A stretch of DNA of 64,000 nucleotides from an uncultured Clostridia bacterium. GTDB lineage: Bacteria > Bacillota > Clostridia > UMGS1810. Both the position numbers and the translations under genes were made by a program. The DNA is taken from NCBI GenBank assembly GCA_934463165.1, contig CAKSJG010000007.1, positions 32,608 through 96,607 on the forward strand. The letters run 5' to 3'. The notes under the pieces are model-generated. The model was not told the DNA's origin. It worked only from the letters and a program-made list of their open reading frames with translations, and made no database searches. How positions within the stretch are numbered: the first letter of the stretch is position 1; the number at the start of each line of letters is the position of its first letter. Below are positions 8,883 to 16,768 of this stretch, one piece after another.

Positions 8883-10976
8883 TTATCTTACTCCGAATAA
8901 GAGCTCACCGTATGAAGGATAAGGCCATTTTTCGGCGGATGCTATTGTCTCCATTTCATCCGAAGAAATACGAAGTGCCCTCATATCGTCTATTATTGTT
9001 GTCTTATAAAAATCGGCAAGCTTCTCAGCATCGGTTATTGATTTTGAGAAGAGAAGATCCTCTTCAAGTTTTTTAACGGTTCTGTGAGCCGCACCAAGCA
9101 TTGCACTTATGCTCTTAATGACATCCTTTTCATATGAGCAGTCTATATCTCCGAAGAGTTCTGATTTTTTAAGTGCAGCTTCGGTAAGTTCCTTTGAATA
9201 ATCACTCATTGCGGGAAGTATATCTTTTCTTGCCATGTCAAGCATTGTGAGCGCTTCTATATTTATTATCTTGCAGTAGTTTTCCAAAAGCACTTCATGG
9301 CGCGCCGAAAGCTCTGTTGCACTGTAAACATTATGTGATTCAAAAAGATCAACGTTCTTTTTATCGAGCATATGCGCTACGGCATCCGGTGTTGATTTAA
9401 GATTGAGAAGTCCTCTTCTTTCGGCTTCTTCAACCCATGAATCATCATATCCGTCACCGTTAAATATAATCCGTTTATGGTCTTTTATTGTCTTTTTGAT
9501 AAGCTCATGAAGTTCACTTTCAAAATCCTTTGCATTTTCAAGAATATCAGCAAACTGTTTGAGTTCTTCGGCAACCGATGTATTGAGAACAGTGTTCGTG
9601 CAGGATATTGAAGATGCCGAGCCGAGCATACGGAACTCGAATTTATTACCCGTAAATGCAAACGGACTTGTTCTGTTACGGTCTGTTGTATCTCTCGGAA
9701 ATTTCGGAAGTGTATGTACGCCGATTCTCATTATATCTTTCTGCTTCGAATCATACTGTTTATCATTTTCAATAGCTTCAAGTATTTCGGAAAGATCAGA
9801 TCCGAGGAACATCGAAACTATAGCCGGAGGTGCTTCGTTTGCACCGAGTCTGTGGTCATTACCGGCTGATGCAACCGAAATTCTGAGAAGATCCTGATAT
9901 TCATCAACGGCTTTTATAACCGCACAGAGGAAAATGAGGAACTGGGCATTTTCATAAGGTGTCTCACCCGGTTCAAGAAGGTTAATTCCCGTATCGGTTG
10001 AAATTGACCAGTTGTTGTGCTTTCCGCTTCCGTTAACTCCGGCAAACGGTTTTTCATGAAGCAAGCAAACCATTCCGTGTTTTTTTGCAACCTTCTGCAT
10101 GATTTCCATTGTCAGCTGATTATGATCGGCAGCAATATTTGTTGTTGTGAATATCGGTGCCATTTCATGCTGTGCAGGTGCAACTTCGTTATGCTCCGTC
10201 TTTGCAAGTATACCGAGTTTCCAAAGCTCTTCGTTAAGATCTTTCATAAATGCGGAAACTCTCGGTTTTATTGTACCGAAATAGTGATCGTCAAGCTCCT
10301 GACCTTTGGGTGCACGGCATCCGAAAAGTGTTCTGCCCGTATATATAAGGTCTTTGCGTTTGTCATACAGATTTTTATCTATAAGGAAGTATTCCTGTTC
10401 CGGACCTACGGTTGTTTTTACCGATTTTACACTTTCGTTTCCAAACAGTTTTAACACCCTGAGTGCCTGACGGTTAATTGCTTCCATAGAACGCAGAAGA
10501 GCTGTTTTCTGATCAAGAGCCTCACCGCCGTATGAACAAAATACAGTCGGTATGCAAAGAACTCCTTCTTTTATAAATGCATAGCTTGTTGCATCCCATG
10601 CAGTATAACCTCTTGCCTCAAATGTTGCTCTGAGTCCGCCCGAGGGGAATGATGATGCATCGGGTTCACCCTGAATCAATTCCTTACCCGAAAACTCCAT
10701 AATAACTTTTCCGCCGTCTTTTGGGGATATGAAGCTGTCATGCTTTTCGGCGGTTATACCTGTCATCGGCTGGAACCAATGAGTAAAATGAGTTGCACCC
10801 TTTTCTATTGCCCAGTCCTTCATAGCATTTGCAACAACCGTTGCAACTCCGAGATCAAGGTGCTTGCCGTCTTTTATTGTTTTCTGCAGCGCCTTGTATG
10901 TCTCCTTCGGAAGTCTTGCTTCCATTGTCGCGTCATCAAATACCATTGATGAGAAGATATCTGTTACCTTATCCAT
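8883..10976 (-). CDS. glnN: Glutamine synthetase type III
   Basis: ATP-dependent synthesis of glutamine from glutamate and ammonia. The 697-residue length and signatures such as GVNGSGKHNNWSIS, KTEHNEVAPAQHEMAP and the long C-terminal helical region mark the type III (GlnN) family rather than GlnA. The ATG at 10976 is preferred because AAGGAG lies 8 nt before it; the in-frame GTG at 10985 falls inside that ribosome site. It is the first gene of the nitrogen block, with a consensus promoter and a terminator-like hairpin in its leader. No GlnR or adenylyltransferase gene is nearby, so regulation probably acts through the leader and through metabolites. Confidence 0.95.
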   Translation of the reverse strand: MDKVTDIFSSMVFDDATMEARLPKETYKALQKTIKDGKHLDLGVATVVANAMKDWAIEKGATHFTHWFQPMTGITAEKHDSFISPKDGGKVIMEFSGKELIQGEPDASSFPSGGLRATFEARGYTAWDATSYAFIKEGVLCIPTVFCSYGGEALDQKTALLRSMEAINRQALRVLKLFGNESVKSVKTTVGPEQEYFLIDKNLYDKRKDLIYTGRTLFGCRAPKGQELDDHYFGTIKPRVSAFMKDLNEELWKLGILAKTEHNEVAPAQHEMAPIFTTTNIAADHNQLTMEIMQKVAKKHGMVCLLHEKPFAGVNGSGKHNNWSISTDTGINLLEPGETPYENAQFLIFLCAVIKAVDEYQDLLRISVASAGNDHRLGANEAPPAIVSMFLGSDLSEILEAIENDKQYDSKQKDIMRIGVHTLPKFPRDTTDRNRTSPFAFTGNKFEFRMLGSASSISCTNTVLNTSVAEELKQFADILENAKDFESELHELIKKTIKDHKRIIFNGDGYDDSWVEEAERRGLLNLKSTPDAVAHMLDKKNVDLFESHNVYSATELSARHEVLLENYCKIINIEALTMLDMARKDILPAMSDYSKELTEAALKKSELFGDIDCSYEKDVIKSISAMLGAAHRTVKKLEEDLLFSKSITDAEKLADFYKTTIIDDMRALRISSDEMETIASAEKWPYPSYGELLFGVR

Positions 10977-11032
10977 TGTCAGCACTCCTTTTAATTTTTT
11001 AAACAGCCTTAGCCGTTTTAATTTTATTTTTG

Positions 11033-11079
11033 AAAAAACAAAAAGCCACAGACAAATCGATTATGATTTGTCTGCGGCT
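11033..11079 (-). terminator. Intrinsic terminator in the glnN leader (candidate attenuator)
   Basis: On the minus strand a 15-bp stem (AGCCGCAGACAAATC with GATTTGTCTGTGGCT, one G-U pair) closes on a 6-nt loop and runs straight into TTTTTGTTTTTT. It lies between the glnN promoter and the glnN start, so it would stop most transcripts unless prevented. A second, smaller stem at 11074-11089 (GCGAC, hexaloop AAGGAA, GCCGC, one A-C mismatch) shares bases with the terminator's 5' arm and would compete with it. The loop has A at position 1 and G at position 4, as in RNA targets of ANTAR antiterminators. Confidence 0.8.
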
Positions 11080-11103
11080 TCCTTGTCGCTTTCTATGCTA
11101 TGG

Positions 11104-11132
11104 ATTATAGCACATTAATAGGACGTTGTCAA
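11104..11132 (-). promoter_or_regulatory. glnN promoter, consensus sigma-A
   Basis: TTGACA (11127-11132), a 17-bp spacer and TATAAT (11104-11109) read on the minus strand: a perfect match to the housekeeping consensus. The start point would fall near 11097, giving a leader of about 120 nt that includes the terminator hairpin. Such a strong promoter fits control after initiation. Confidence 0.88.
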
Positions 11133-11197
11133 GGGCATAGTTTTAAAAAAAATGACATTTTCATCCATAATTTTTATTAATTTTACACACATTAATC

Positions 11198-11377
11198 TTA
11201 TTTATCTTCTTTTTCCGAAGATTGAAAATTATCTATCGCATACTCACAGCATTGGATAACAAAACTGTTTAATGAAACATTTTCATTTTGCGCTATGGAC
11301 GACATTTTATCAATCAACGATTTTGGGAATCTGAAAGTTTTGTTGACCGTTTCCTCACTGTGGTGTACTCTGAACAT
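11198..11377 (-). CDS. Small ribbon-helix-helix family DNA-binding protein
   Basis: A 59-residue protein, MFRVHHSEETVNKTFRFP onward. The segment KTFRFPKSLIDKMSSIAQNE, then NVSLNSFVIQCCEYAIDNF, has the strand-helix-helix shape of Arc/CopG-type proteins (beta strand near residues 13-17, helices 18-29 and 33-47). AAGAGGTGA lies 6 nt before the ATG, and TATAAT stands about 20 nt further up. The acidic tail is SSEKEDK. It is a single gene between the glnN promoter and the secG terminator. A role as an autoregulator or HicB/toxin-antitoxin-like regulator is possible, but no partner toxin gene is beside it; the target is unknown. Confidence 0.75.
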   Translation of the reverse strand: MFRVHHSEETVNKTFRFPKSLIDKMSSIAQNENVSLNSFVIQCCEYAIDNFQSSEKEDK

Positions 11378-11439
11378 AAAATCACCTCTTGCAATATATT
11401 ATACACGCAAACAGCAATTTTATATATACATTAAATATA

Positions 11440-11455
11440 CACTAATTTTTTAGTG
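11440..11455. promoter_or_regulatory. Inverted repeat upstream of the ribbon-helix-helix gene
   Basis: CACTAA, 4 nt, TTAGTG: a perfect 6-bp inverted repeat about 62 bp before the start codon, in an AT-rich promoter region. It is a reasonable operator candidate for the small regulator, but this is inferred from position only. Confidence 0.35.
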
Positions 11456-11501
11456 CAATATGCATTTGATAATATATCTTTGAAATGTTATCATTTGTAA
11501 T

Positions 11502-11533
11502 AAAAAAACAGAAACGACTGAAATTCGTTTCTG
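11502..11533 (-). terminator. secG terminator
   Basis: A 9-bp stem CAGAAACGA / TCGTTTCTG with a 7-nt loop, followed on the minus strand by TTTTTTTATT. It lies 40 bp past the secG stop codon. Confidence 0.85.
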
Positions 11534-11573
11534 CCTCTTAAATAAATATTCTTTTGTAATACCGTTTCATTGA

Positions 11574-11810
11574 TTATTTAATAATCAATGAAAGAACAAG
11601 CGACGTAGCAATGAAAAGAATTGCTATTACCGAAGTAAATTTTGCAAGTATTCCGTCTAATGTTCTTGCTTTATTTTTACCGAAAAATGTCTCCGCACCG
11701 CCGGCTATCGAACCGGAGAGCCCCTGCTGAGCACCGGACTGGAAAAGAACGATTGCTATAAGCAAAACAGCGAGGACAACATGTACTATTGTTAAAACCG
11801 TACTAAGCAT
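11574..11810 (-). CDS. secG: Preprotein translocase subunit SecG
   Basis: Small membrane component of the SecYEG channel. It is 78 residues with two membrane helices (about 3-23 and 56-76) and the family's cytoplasmic loop: LFQSGAQQGLSGSIAGGAET followed by FFGKNKARTLDGILAK. The start at 11810 (MLSTVLTIVHVVL) has GGAGGTG 7 nt upstream; the longer frame from 11915 would put charged, non-conserved sequence and the promoter inside the gene. It stands alone, with its own promoter and terminator. In Clostridia secG is often near rnr and smpB; those are not here. Confidence 0.93.
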   Translation of the reverse strand: MLSTVLTIVHVVLAVLLIAIVLFQSGAQQGLSGSIAGGAETFFGKNKARTLDGILAKFTSVIAILFIATSLVLSLIIK

Positions 11811-11847
11811 ACTTAAACACCTCCAAACAATCCAATGTGTTTTATTA

Positions 11848-11876
11848 ATTATATCACATTTTTTTGAGTTTGGCAA
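11848..11876 (-). promoter_or_regulatory. secG promoter
   Basis: On the minus strand TTGCCA (11871-11876), 17 bp, TATAAT (11848-11853). Good sigma-A match 38 bp before the secG start. Confidence 0.8.
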
Positions 11877-11907
11877 GGGGTAAAATACAAATATAAAAAT
11901 TTTTTTG

Positions 11908-11951
11908 TTCGACACGGTTCTGCATTATTTTTGCATCTTAAGGCATATAAT
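11908..11951 (+). promoter_or_regulatory. spoIIG-type promoter with tandem Spo0A boxes
   Basis: TTCGACA (11908-11914) is an exact Spo0A box on the reverse strand. TTCTGCA (11918-11924) matches 5 of 7 positions and lies exactly one helical turn away. TATAAT follows at 11946-11951, with 22 bp between it and TTCTGC (11918-11923) and no -35 at the usual 17 bp. This is the arrangement known from the Bacillus subtilis spoIIG promoter, where Spo0A~P overlaps a misplaced -35 element. Activation by Spo0A here is inferred from that match. Confidence 0.72.
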
Positions 11952-11973
11952 TATATACGAGGTGAAACAAAAC

Positions 11974-12816
11974 ATGAGACCGATTGTATATGCGGATATG
12001 CTGTTTCTTATCAACTTTATCATTAACATAATTCTTTTGAAAATAACATCGGTATTTTTAAAAAAAGAAATATCCGCAGCGCGGAGTTGCCTTGCCGCCT
12101 CTGTCGGCGCCGTTTATGCGGTGTGTATGTTTTTTCCGAAGATACATTTCTTATACATATTTCCGTGTAAATTTGCGGTTTCGGTGATTATGATGCTGAT
12201 TGCAATACCCGAAAAAAAAAATCTGACGCTTCTGAGAAATACTGTCATATTTTATCTCGTATCTTTTACTTTTGCCGGGGTCATGCTCGCGCTGATTTTC
12301 TTCACGGATTTTGCAAATGGAACGTCACCTACGGTAAGCAACGGTATTTTCTATTTTAATATATCATTCAAAATACTTGTTGCGGCATCCGTCGTATCAT
12401 ATGCGATAATCAGCATTGCGTCGTTTGTCTTTAAAAGAAACAAACTTCTCGGAATTAAAAAAATGAAAATTTACCTCGGAGATAAAAGCTGTGAAATATG
12501 CGCACTCTCCGATACGGGCAACCTGCTTTCCGATCCGATAAGCAACACTCCCGTTGTAATTGCTGAAAAAAATGAATTAAAATCATTATTTCCCGAAGGC
12601 ATGCCCGATATATCAAATACAGATACAGACATAAAGATCAGAGTCATTCCCTATTCGTCCGTCGGAAACGAAAACGGCATAATGACGGGTTTTATCCCTG
12701 ATGTCATAACCGTAGGCGGAAGAAAAACAAAAAAAGCAATTATCGGATTGTGCGACAGCACTCTTTCAAAACACGGAGAATACAGCGCACTTTTCAACCC
12801 TGAAATAATAACATAA
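11974..12816 (+). CDS. spoIIGA: Sigma-E processing peptidase SpoIIGA
   Basis: Membrane aspartic protease that cuts the pro-peptide from sigma-E in the mother cell after septation. It has 280 residues: about five N-terminal membrane helices (residues 5-150, beginning VYADMLFLINFIINIILL) and a cytoplasmic protease domain with the active-site motif ALSDTGNLLSDP near residue 187. The later motifs IRVIPYSSVG and ALFNPEI are also typical. The start at 11974 has GAGGTG 9 nt upstream; an earlier in-frame start at 11905 would lie in the promoter. It precedes its substrate gene sigE by 23 bp. Expression is likely from the Spo0A-type promoter just upstream. Confidence 0.94.
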   Translation: MRPIVYADMLFLINFIINIILLKITSVFLKKEISAARSCLAASVGAVYAVCMFFPKIHFLYIFPCKFAVSVIMMLIAIPEKKNLTLLRNTVIFYLVSFTFAGVMLALIFFTDFANGTSPTVSNGIFYFNISFKILVAASVVSYAIISIASFVFKRNKLLGIKKMKIYLGDKSCEICALSDTGNLLSDPISNTPVVIAEKNELKSLFPEGMPDISNTDTDIKIRVIPYSSVGNENGIMTGFIPDVITVGGRKTKKAIIGLCDSTLSKHGEYSALFNPEIIT

Positions 12817-12839
12817 CCCGAAAGGAAGGATTACATATC

Positions 12840-13559
12840 ATGCAGGTACTGACAAATCTGCCGCAAAGCTTTAAAAAAATTATATTTTCCATATTATACA
12901 AACAGGAGGTGCACTATATAGGCGGCCCGTCAACATTGCCGCCTCCGCTCTCCAAAGATGATGAGCAAAAATATATCGGCATGCTTAAGACCGATTCAAA
13001 GGATGCTAAATCCGTGCTGATAGAACATAATCTGAGGCTTGTTGTTTATATAGCAAAAAAATTTGAAAACACCGGTATTAATATTGAAGACCTTATATCT
13101 ATCGGAACAATAGGTCTGATTAAATCAATAAATACTTTTAAGCCCGATAAAAATATTAAGCTTGCAACATATGCCTCACGTTGTATAGAAAATGAAATAC
13201 TTATGTATATGCGCAAAAACAGCAACAGAAGATGTGAAATATCCATTGACGAGCCTCTTAATGTTGATTGGGACGGAAATGAACTTCTTTTGTCGGATAT
13301 ACTCGGAACAGATTCGGATGTGGTCTATCAGGATATCGAAAATGAGGTTGACAAGCAGCTTTTGTCCATTGCACTCGAGCACCTTTCCGACCGCGAAAAA
13401 AATATTATGAAACTTCGCTTCGGAATGGGAAGCGGAAACAGCAAAACGCAAAAAGAGGTTGCCGATATGATGGGAATCTCACAGTCATATATATCGCGTC
13501 TTGAAAAGAGGATAATTCAGCGAATGAAAAAAGATATCACAAGAATGATTGCCGAATAG
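12840..13559 (+). CDS. sigE: RNA polymerase sporulation sigma factor SigE (pro-sigma-E)
   Basis: First mother-cell sigma factor of sporulation, made as an inactive precursor. It has 239 residues. The hydrophobic/basic pro-region (about residues 1-24) ends just before HYIGGPSTLPPPLSKDDEQ, which matches the cleavage site region of the family. Region 2 follows (NLRLVVYIAKKFENTGINIE then DLISIGTIGLIKSINTFKP and KLATYASRCIENEILMYMR), then region 4 with the helix-turn-helix TQKEVADMMGISQSYISRLE. The ribosome site is AAGGAAGG. In many Clostridia sigG follows directly; here an unrelated AraC-type gene follows. Confidence 0.96.
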   Translation: MQVLTNLPQSFKKIIFSILYKQEVHYIGGPSTLPPPLSKDDEQKYIGMLKTDSKDAKSVLIEHNLRLVVYIAKKFENTGINIEDLISIGTIGLIKSINTFKPDKNIKLATYASRCIENEILMYMRKNSNRRCEISIDEPLNVDWDGNELLLSDILGTDSDVVYQDIENEVDKQLLSIALEHLSDREKNIMKLRFGMGSGNSKTQKEVADMMGISQSYISRLEKRIIQRMKKDITRMIAE

Positions 13560-13567
13560 AAATTCGT

Positions 13568-13596
13568 TTGCTTTCTTTGCTGCTTTATGATATAAT
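13568..13596 (+). promoter_or_regulatory. Promoter of the AraC/GyrI-type gene
   Basis: TTGCTT (13568-13573), 17 bp, TATAAT (13591-13596), 105 bp before the start codon. It begins 8 bp after the sigE stop. Confidence 0.65.
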
Positions 13597-13701
13597 TACC
13601 GAAAGTGCGGATTCTGACTTTCATAACATCTCAAAGCACTGAAAATCAGGAAAATATATGCAGCTTTTGGTATACTGTAATCACAGAAAGGGAGTGCAAA
13701 A

Positions 13702-14583
13702 ATGAATTGGATACAGGGAATACAAAGAGCCGTTGACTATGTGGAGGCTAACATAACCGAAGAAATCGATTTTGAGCAAGCGGCAAAACAGGCATACTCA
13801 TCGTCATTTCATTTTCAGAGGGTGTTCGGCATACTGTGCGGTTTTTCGCTCGGCGAATATATCCGCATGAGGAGGCTCTCTCTTGCGGGAGAAGAGCTGT
13901 CGAAAGGTGACGCAAAAATCATCGACATAGCATTGAAATACGGTTACGATACACCCGAGAGCTTCTCGCGTGCCTTTACCCGATTCCACGGCATTGCCCC
14001 GAGCGAAGCAAAGCGCGGCGGCAACGTTAAGATTTTCACTCCGCTGTCTGTAAAATTAACCTTAACGGGAGGCAGTAAGATGGATTACAGAATTGAAAAA
14101 AGAGACGCATTTCAGGTTGTATGCAAAAGGAAGAAGGTCGGCAAACCGATGTCGGCAAATGTCACGCGGGATATAAGCGCAATGTGGCAGCAATACGGCG
14201 CGGACGGCACAATGGAAAAATTAGCTTCTTACATACCGGAAAATCCGATGATGAAAGGCTTGCTCGGAATTTGCTTTTCATCGGAGCTCAATGCGAAGCA
14301 GTTTCCTTACGGTATCGGTGTTGAATACGACGGAAGAAAAACCGATGACGGCTTTGAGGTTGTCACAATTCCGGCTCACACATACGCGGTATTCACAAGC
14401 AAGGGCAAAATGCCCGATGCCTTTATCGAAACATACCACAGAATCGTTACGGAGTTCTTTCCGCAGAGCACGCAGTATGAATACGCCGAAAACGTAGAAT
14501 TTGAGGTTTATGAGTCGGCAGATACATCCGACCCGAATTACAGGTGCGAAATATGGATTGCCGTGAATGAAAAGACGGAATAA
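13702..14583 (+). CDS. AraC-family regulator with GyrI-like effector-binding domain
   Basis: A 293-residue regulator. Residues about 8-105 form an AraC-type double helix-turn-helix (IDFEQAAKQAYSSSFHFQRV, then IDIALKYGYDTPESFSRAFT and FHGIAPSEAKR). Residues about 128-292 form a GyrI-like/Rob-type ligand pocket (YRIEKRDAFQVVCKRKKVGK, later FEVVTIPAHTYAVFTSKGKM and WIAVNEK). This layout is common in Firmicute drug- or stress-responsive activators; the ligand cannot be told from the sequence. AGGGAG lies 8 nt before the ATG. It has its own promoter and ends at a hairpin shared with accA. No efflux pump gene is adjacent. Confidence 0.9.
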   Translation: MNWIQGIQRAVDYVEANITEEIDFEQAAKQAYSSSFHFQRVFGILCGFSLGEYIRMRRLSLAGEELSKGDAKIIDIALKYGYDTPESFSRAFTRFHGIAPSEAKRGGNVKIFTPLSVKLTLTGGSKMDYRIEKRDAFQVVCKRKKVGKPMSANVTRDISAMWQQYGADGTMEKLASYIPENPMMKGLLGICFSSELNAKQFPYGIGVEYDGRKTDDGFEVVTIPAHTYAVFTSKGKMPDAFIETYHRIVTEFFPQSTQYEYAENVEFEVYESADTSDPNYRCEIWIAVNEKTE

Positions 14584-14596
14584 AAATTCAAGCTAA

Positions 14597-14641
14597 AAAG
14601 ACCGAGAAACCGATTACATATCTATCGGTTTTTCGGTCTTT
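14597..14641. terminator. Bidirectional terminator between araC-type gene and accA
   Basis: Stem AAAGACCGA-G-AAACCGAT paired with ATCGGTTT-T-TCGGTCTTT, loop of 9 nt. T-rich on the plus strand within and after the stem, and followed by TTTTTAG on the minus strand. It separates two convergent genes. Confidence 0.85.
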
Positions 14642-14657
14642 AATTAAACGCAGCTTT

Positions 14658-15452
14658 TCAGACAATACCTATTTTTCTGAATTTATTATATCTTGCGTCC
14701 AGAAGCTCTTTGCTGCTTTTCTTTTGTTTTGAATCTATTTCTTTTATAAGAACGTTTTTCAGATCGTCGGCTATCTGCTCATAAGACCTGCCCTCTTCTT
14801 CTATGATCTTCTCCGCAACACCGAAGCCAAGAAGATCATGCGCCGTAAGCTTCAGTGCTGCTGCCGCTTCGTCAGCCTTTGCGGCATCTTTCCAAAGTAT
14901 GCTTGCACATCCCTCGGGTGAAATTACCGAATATACCGCGTTTTCAAGCATAATTACCGTATCGGCAACACCGAGAGCAAGCGCTCCGCCGCTGCCTCCC
15001 TCACCGACAACTACGGATATAACGGGGGTTTTGAGACCCATCATTTCAAAAAGATTTTCGGCTATTGCCTCACCTTGACCGCGTTTTTCCGCGTCTATGC
15101 CGCAATATGCGCCGGAGCTTCCGATAAAGCAAATTACGGGACGGTGAAATTTTTCGGCTTCTTTCATAAGTCTGAGAGCCTTTCTGTAGCCCTCGGGCTC
15201 GGGGCAACCGAAATTTCGTTTCATTCTCTCTTCAATAGTATCTCCTCGCTCCATTGCAATGACAGTCACCGGTATACCGCCGAGATAGGCTATTCCGCCG
15301 ACAATTGCACCGTCATCACCGAAACGGCGGTCACCGTGAAACTCCAAAAAGGATTCCGTCATCCGTTCGATATAAAACCTTCCCGACGGGCGCTTGCCGT
15401 CTCTTGCTTTCTTTACTCGTTCGTATGACGCAACGTTATTATTCTGATTCAT
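14658..15452 (-). CDS. accA: Acetyl-CoA carboxylase carboxyltransferase subunit alpha
   Basis: Alpha half of the carboxyltransferase that moves CO2 from biotin to acetyl-CoA to form malonyl-CoA. It has 264 residues, the shorter form usual in clostridial clusters. Diagnostic segments are GRFYIERMTESFLEFHGDR, RNFGCPEPEGYRKALRLMK, the oxyanion/acyl-CoA segment VVVGEGGSGGALALGVADTV and YSVISPEGCASILWKD. The ribosome site GGAGGTGA is 6 nt from the ATG. It is the last gene of the fab run, 16 bp after accD. Confidence 0.96.
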   Translation of the reverse strand: MNQNNNVASYERVKKARDGKRPSGRFYIERMTESFLEFHGDRRFGDDGAIVGGIAYLGGIPVTVIAMERGDTIEERMKRNFGCPEPEGYRKALRLMKEAEKFHRPVICFIGSSGAYCGIDAEKRGQGEAIAENLFEMMGLKTPVISVVVGEGGSGGALALGVADTVIMLENAVYSVISPEGCASILWKDAAKADEAAAALKLTAHDLLGFGVAEKIIEEEGRSYEQIADDLKNVLIKEIDSKQKKSSKELLDARYNKFRKIGIV

Positions 15453-15468
15453 ATTGTCTCACCTCCAC

Positions 15469-16281
15469 TCAAAGATGCATCTGCAGTATTTTTTCAACAG
15501 TAGCTTTAAGTTCTTCTCTTTTTACAATCATATCAAGAAACCCGCATTCCATAAGATATTCCGCTCTCTGGAAGCCCTCGGGCAGCTTTTCGCCCGTTGT
15601 CTGCTCGATTACTCTTTTGCCTGCAAATCCTATAAGCGCATTCGGCTCGGATATGATTATATCTCCCTGCATTGCAAAGCTTGCTGTTACACCTCCTGTT
15701 GTCGGATCCGTAGGAACAGATATATACAGTCCTCCGGCTTCGCTGTGCCTCTTGACAGCCCCGCTGACCTTCGCCATCTGCATTAAAGAAAGTATTCCTT
15801 CCTGCATTCTTGCGCCGCCCGATGTACAAAATCCGACAACAGGCAGTTTTTCATCTGTTGCTTTTTCAAACAAACGCGTAATTTTTTCACCGACAACGGT
15901 ACCCATGCTTCCCATCATAAATGCGGAATCCATTGCAAACACCGCGCAGTTTACTCCGCCGATTTTGCATGTCACACATACTACTCCCTCGTTGATGCCG
16001 CTGTCTTTTTTTGCTTTTTCAAGCTTTTCGTTATAATTGGGAAAGTCAATAATGTTACTGCTCTTAAGCTCTGCATCAATTTCATCATACATGCCGCCGT
16101 CTGCCATCATTGCAATTCGCTCATGAGCACGCATCCTGAAATACGCACCGCACGACGGACAAATCATGTTATTTGCCGCAAGAATTTTGTATTCCGTTTC
16201 CGCTCCGCATTTTTTGCATATTCTTTTTTCTTCCGCAGCGGACGGTTTTATAATATTTTTTATTATATCTTTAAGACCCAT
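15469..16281 (-). CDS. accD: Acetyl-CoA carboxylase carboxyltransferase subunit beta
   Basis: Beta half of the acetyl-CoA carboxylase carboxyltransferase. It has 270 residues. The N-terminal C4 zinc ribbon is complete: Cys22, Cys25, Cys41 and Cys44 (CKKCG and CPSCG). The crotonase-like domain includes VFAMDSAFMMGSMGTVVGEK, FCTSGGARMQEG, VPTDPTTGGVTASFAMQGD and IGFAGKRVIEQT. It partners AccA, encoded 16 bp downstream. The biotin carrier and biotin carboxylase subunits (accB, accC) needed for the whole enzyme are not in this window. Confidence 0.96.
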   Translation of the reverse strand: MGLKDIIKNIIKPSAAEEKRICKKCGAETEYKILAANNMICPSCGAYFRMRAHERIAMMADGGMYDEIDAELKSSNIIDFPNYNEKLEKAKKDSGINEGVVCVTCKIGGVNCAVFAMDSAFMMGSMGTVVGEKITRLFEKATDEKLPVVGFCTSGGARMQEGILSLMQMAKVSGAVKRHSEAGGLYISVPTDPTTGGVTASFAMQGDIIISEPNALIGFAGKRVIEQTTGEKLPEGFQRAEYLMECGFLDMIVKREELKATVEKILQMHL

Positions 16282-16296
16282 ATCTTCACCGCCTGA

Positions 16297-16716
16297 TCAT
16301 TTTTTCTCGGTAATTGCAAACGAGAATTCCGCGCTCACGCAAAGCTTTCCGTCCACAAAACCTTTTCCTTTTGCAAAGTAGAACGGTTCTCTGACCCTTA
16401 CTATTTCGCACTCCGTTTCAAAAACATCACCCGGAACAACGCTTTTTCTGAATTTTACTTTATCAAGACCCGTAAACAGCGGAAGTTTGCCTTCTCCAAT
16501 GCTTTCGTTTAAGGCAACACTCGCCGACTGTGCAAGAATTTCGCAAAGAATAACTCCGGGAACGATAGGACTTCCGGGAAAATGGCCGTCCAAAAACCAT
16601 TCATCGCCCGTTATCTTTTTTTTACCGTGGGCTTTTCCGTCTATGAATTCTGCTTCATCGAGCAAAAGCATGCTGTTTCTGTGAGGAAGTATTTTTTTTA
16701 ATTCTTCTTTATTCAT
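16297..16716 (-). CDS. fabZ: 3-hydroxyacyl-ACP dehydratase FabZ
   Basis: Removes water from 3-hydroxyacyl-ACP in the elongation cycle. It is 139 residues, a single hot-dog fold. The catalytic His is in GHFPGSPIVPG and the Glu in VILCEILAQ; PHRNSMLLLDE is the N-terminal signature. The start at 16716 (MNKEELKKILPHR) has GGAG 6 nt upstream and gives the normal length; the frame opens up to 16782 but that part is not family-like. It lies between fabF (52 bp upstream) and accD (15 bp downstream). In related clusters accB sits just before fabZ and accC after it; both are absent. Confidence 0.95.
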   Translation of the reverse strand: MNKEELKKILPHRNSMLLLDEAEFIDGKAHGKKKITGDEWFLDGHFPGSPIVPGVILCEILAQSASVALNESIGEGKLPLFTGLDKVKFRKSVVPGDVFETECEIVRVREPFYFAKGKGFVDGKLCVSAEFSFAITEKK

Positions 16717-16768
16717 TACATTCTCCGTTCCGCCGATAACAATCGGACAAAATCCAATAATTTTAAAA

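Noticed and set aside
11074..11100. A complete two-hairpin ANTAR motif in the glnN leader
   Set aside because: Only the second hairpin fits; the first has just two base pairs, so the full motif is not claimed, only the candidate attenuator.
12840..13559. A sigG gene directly after sigE, as in many relatives
   Set aside because: The next frame is an AraC/GyrI-type regulator with its own promoter; no sigma-factor motifs follow.
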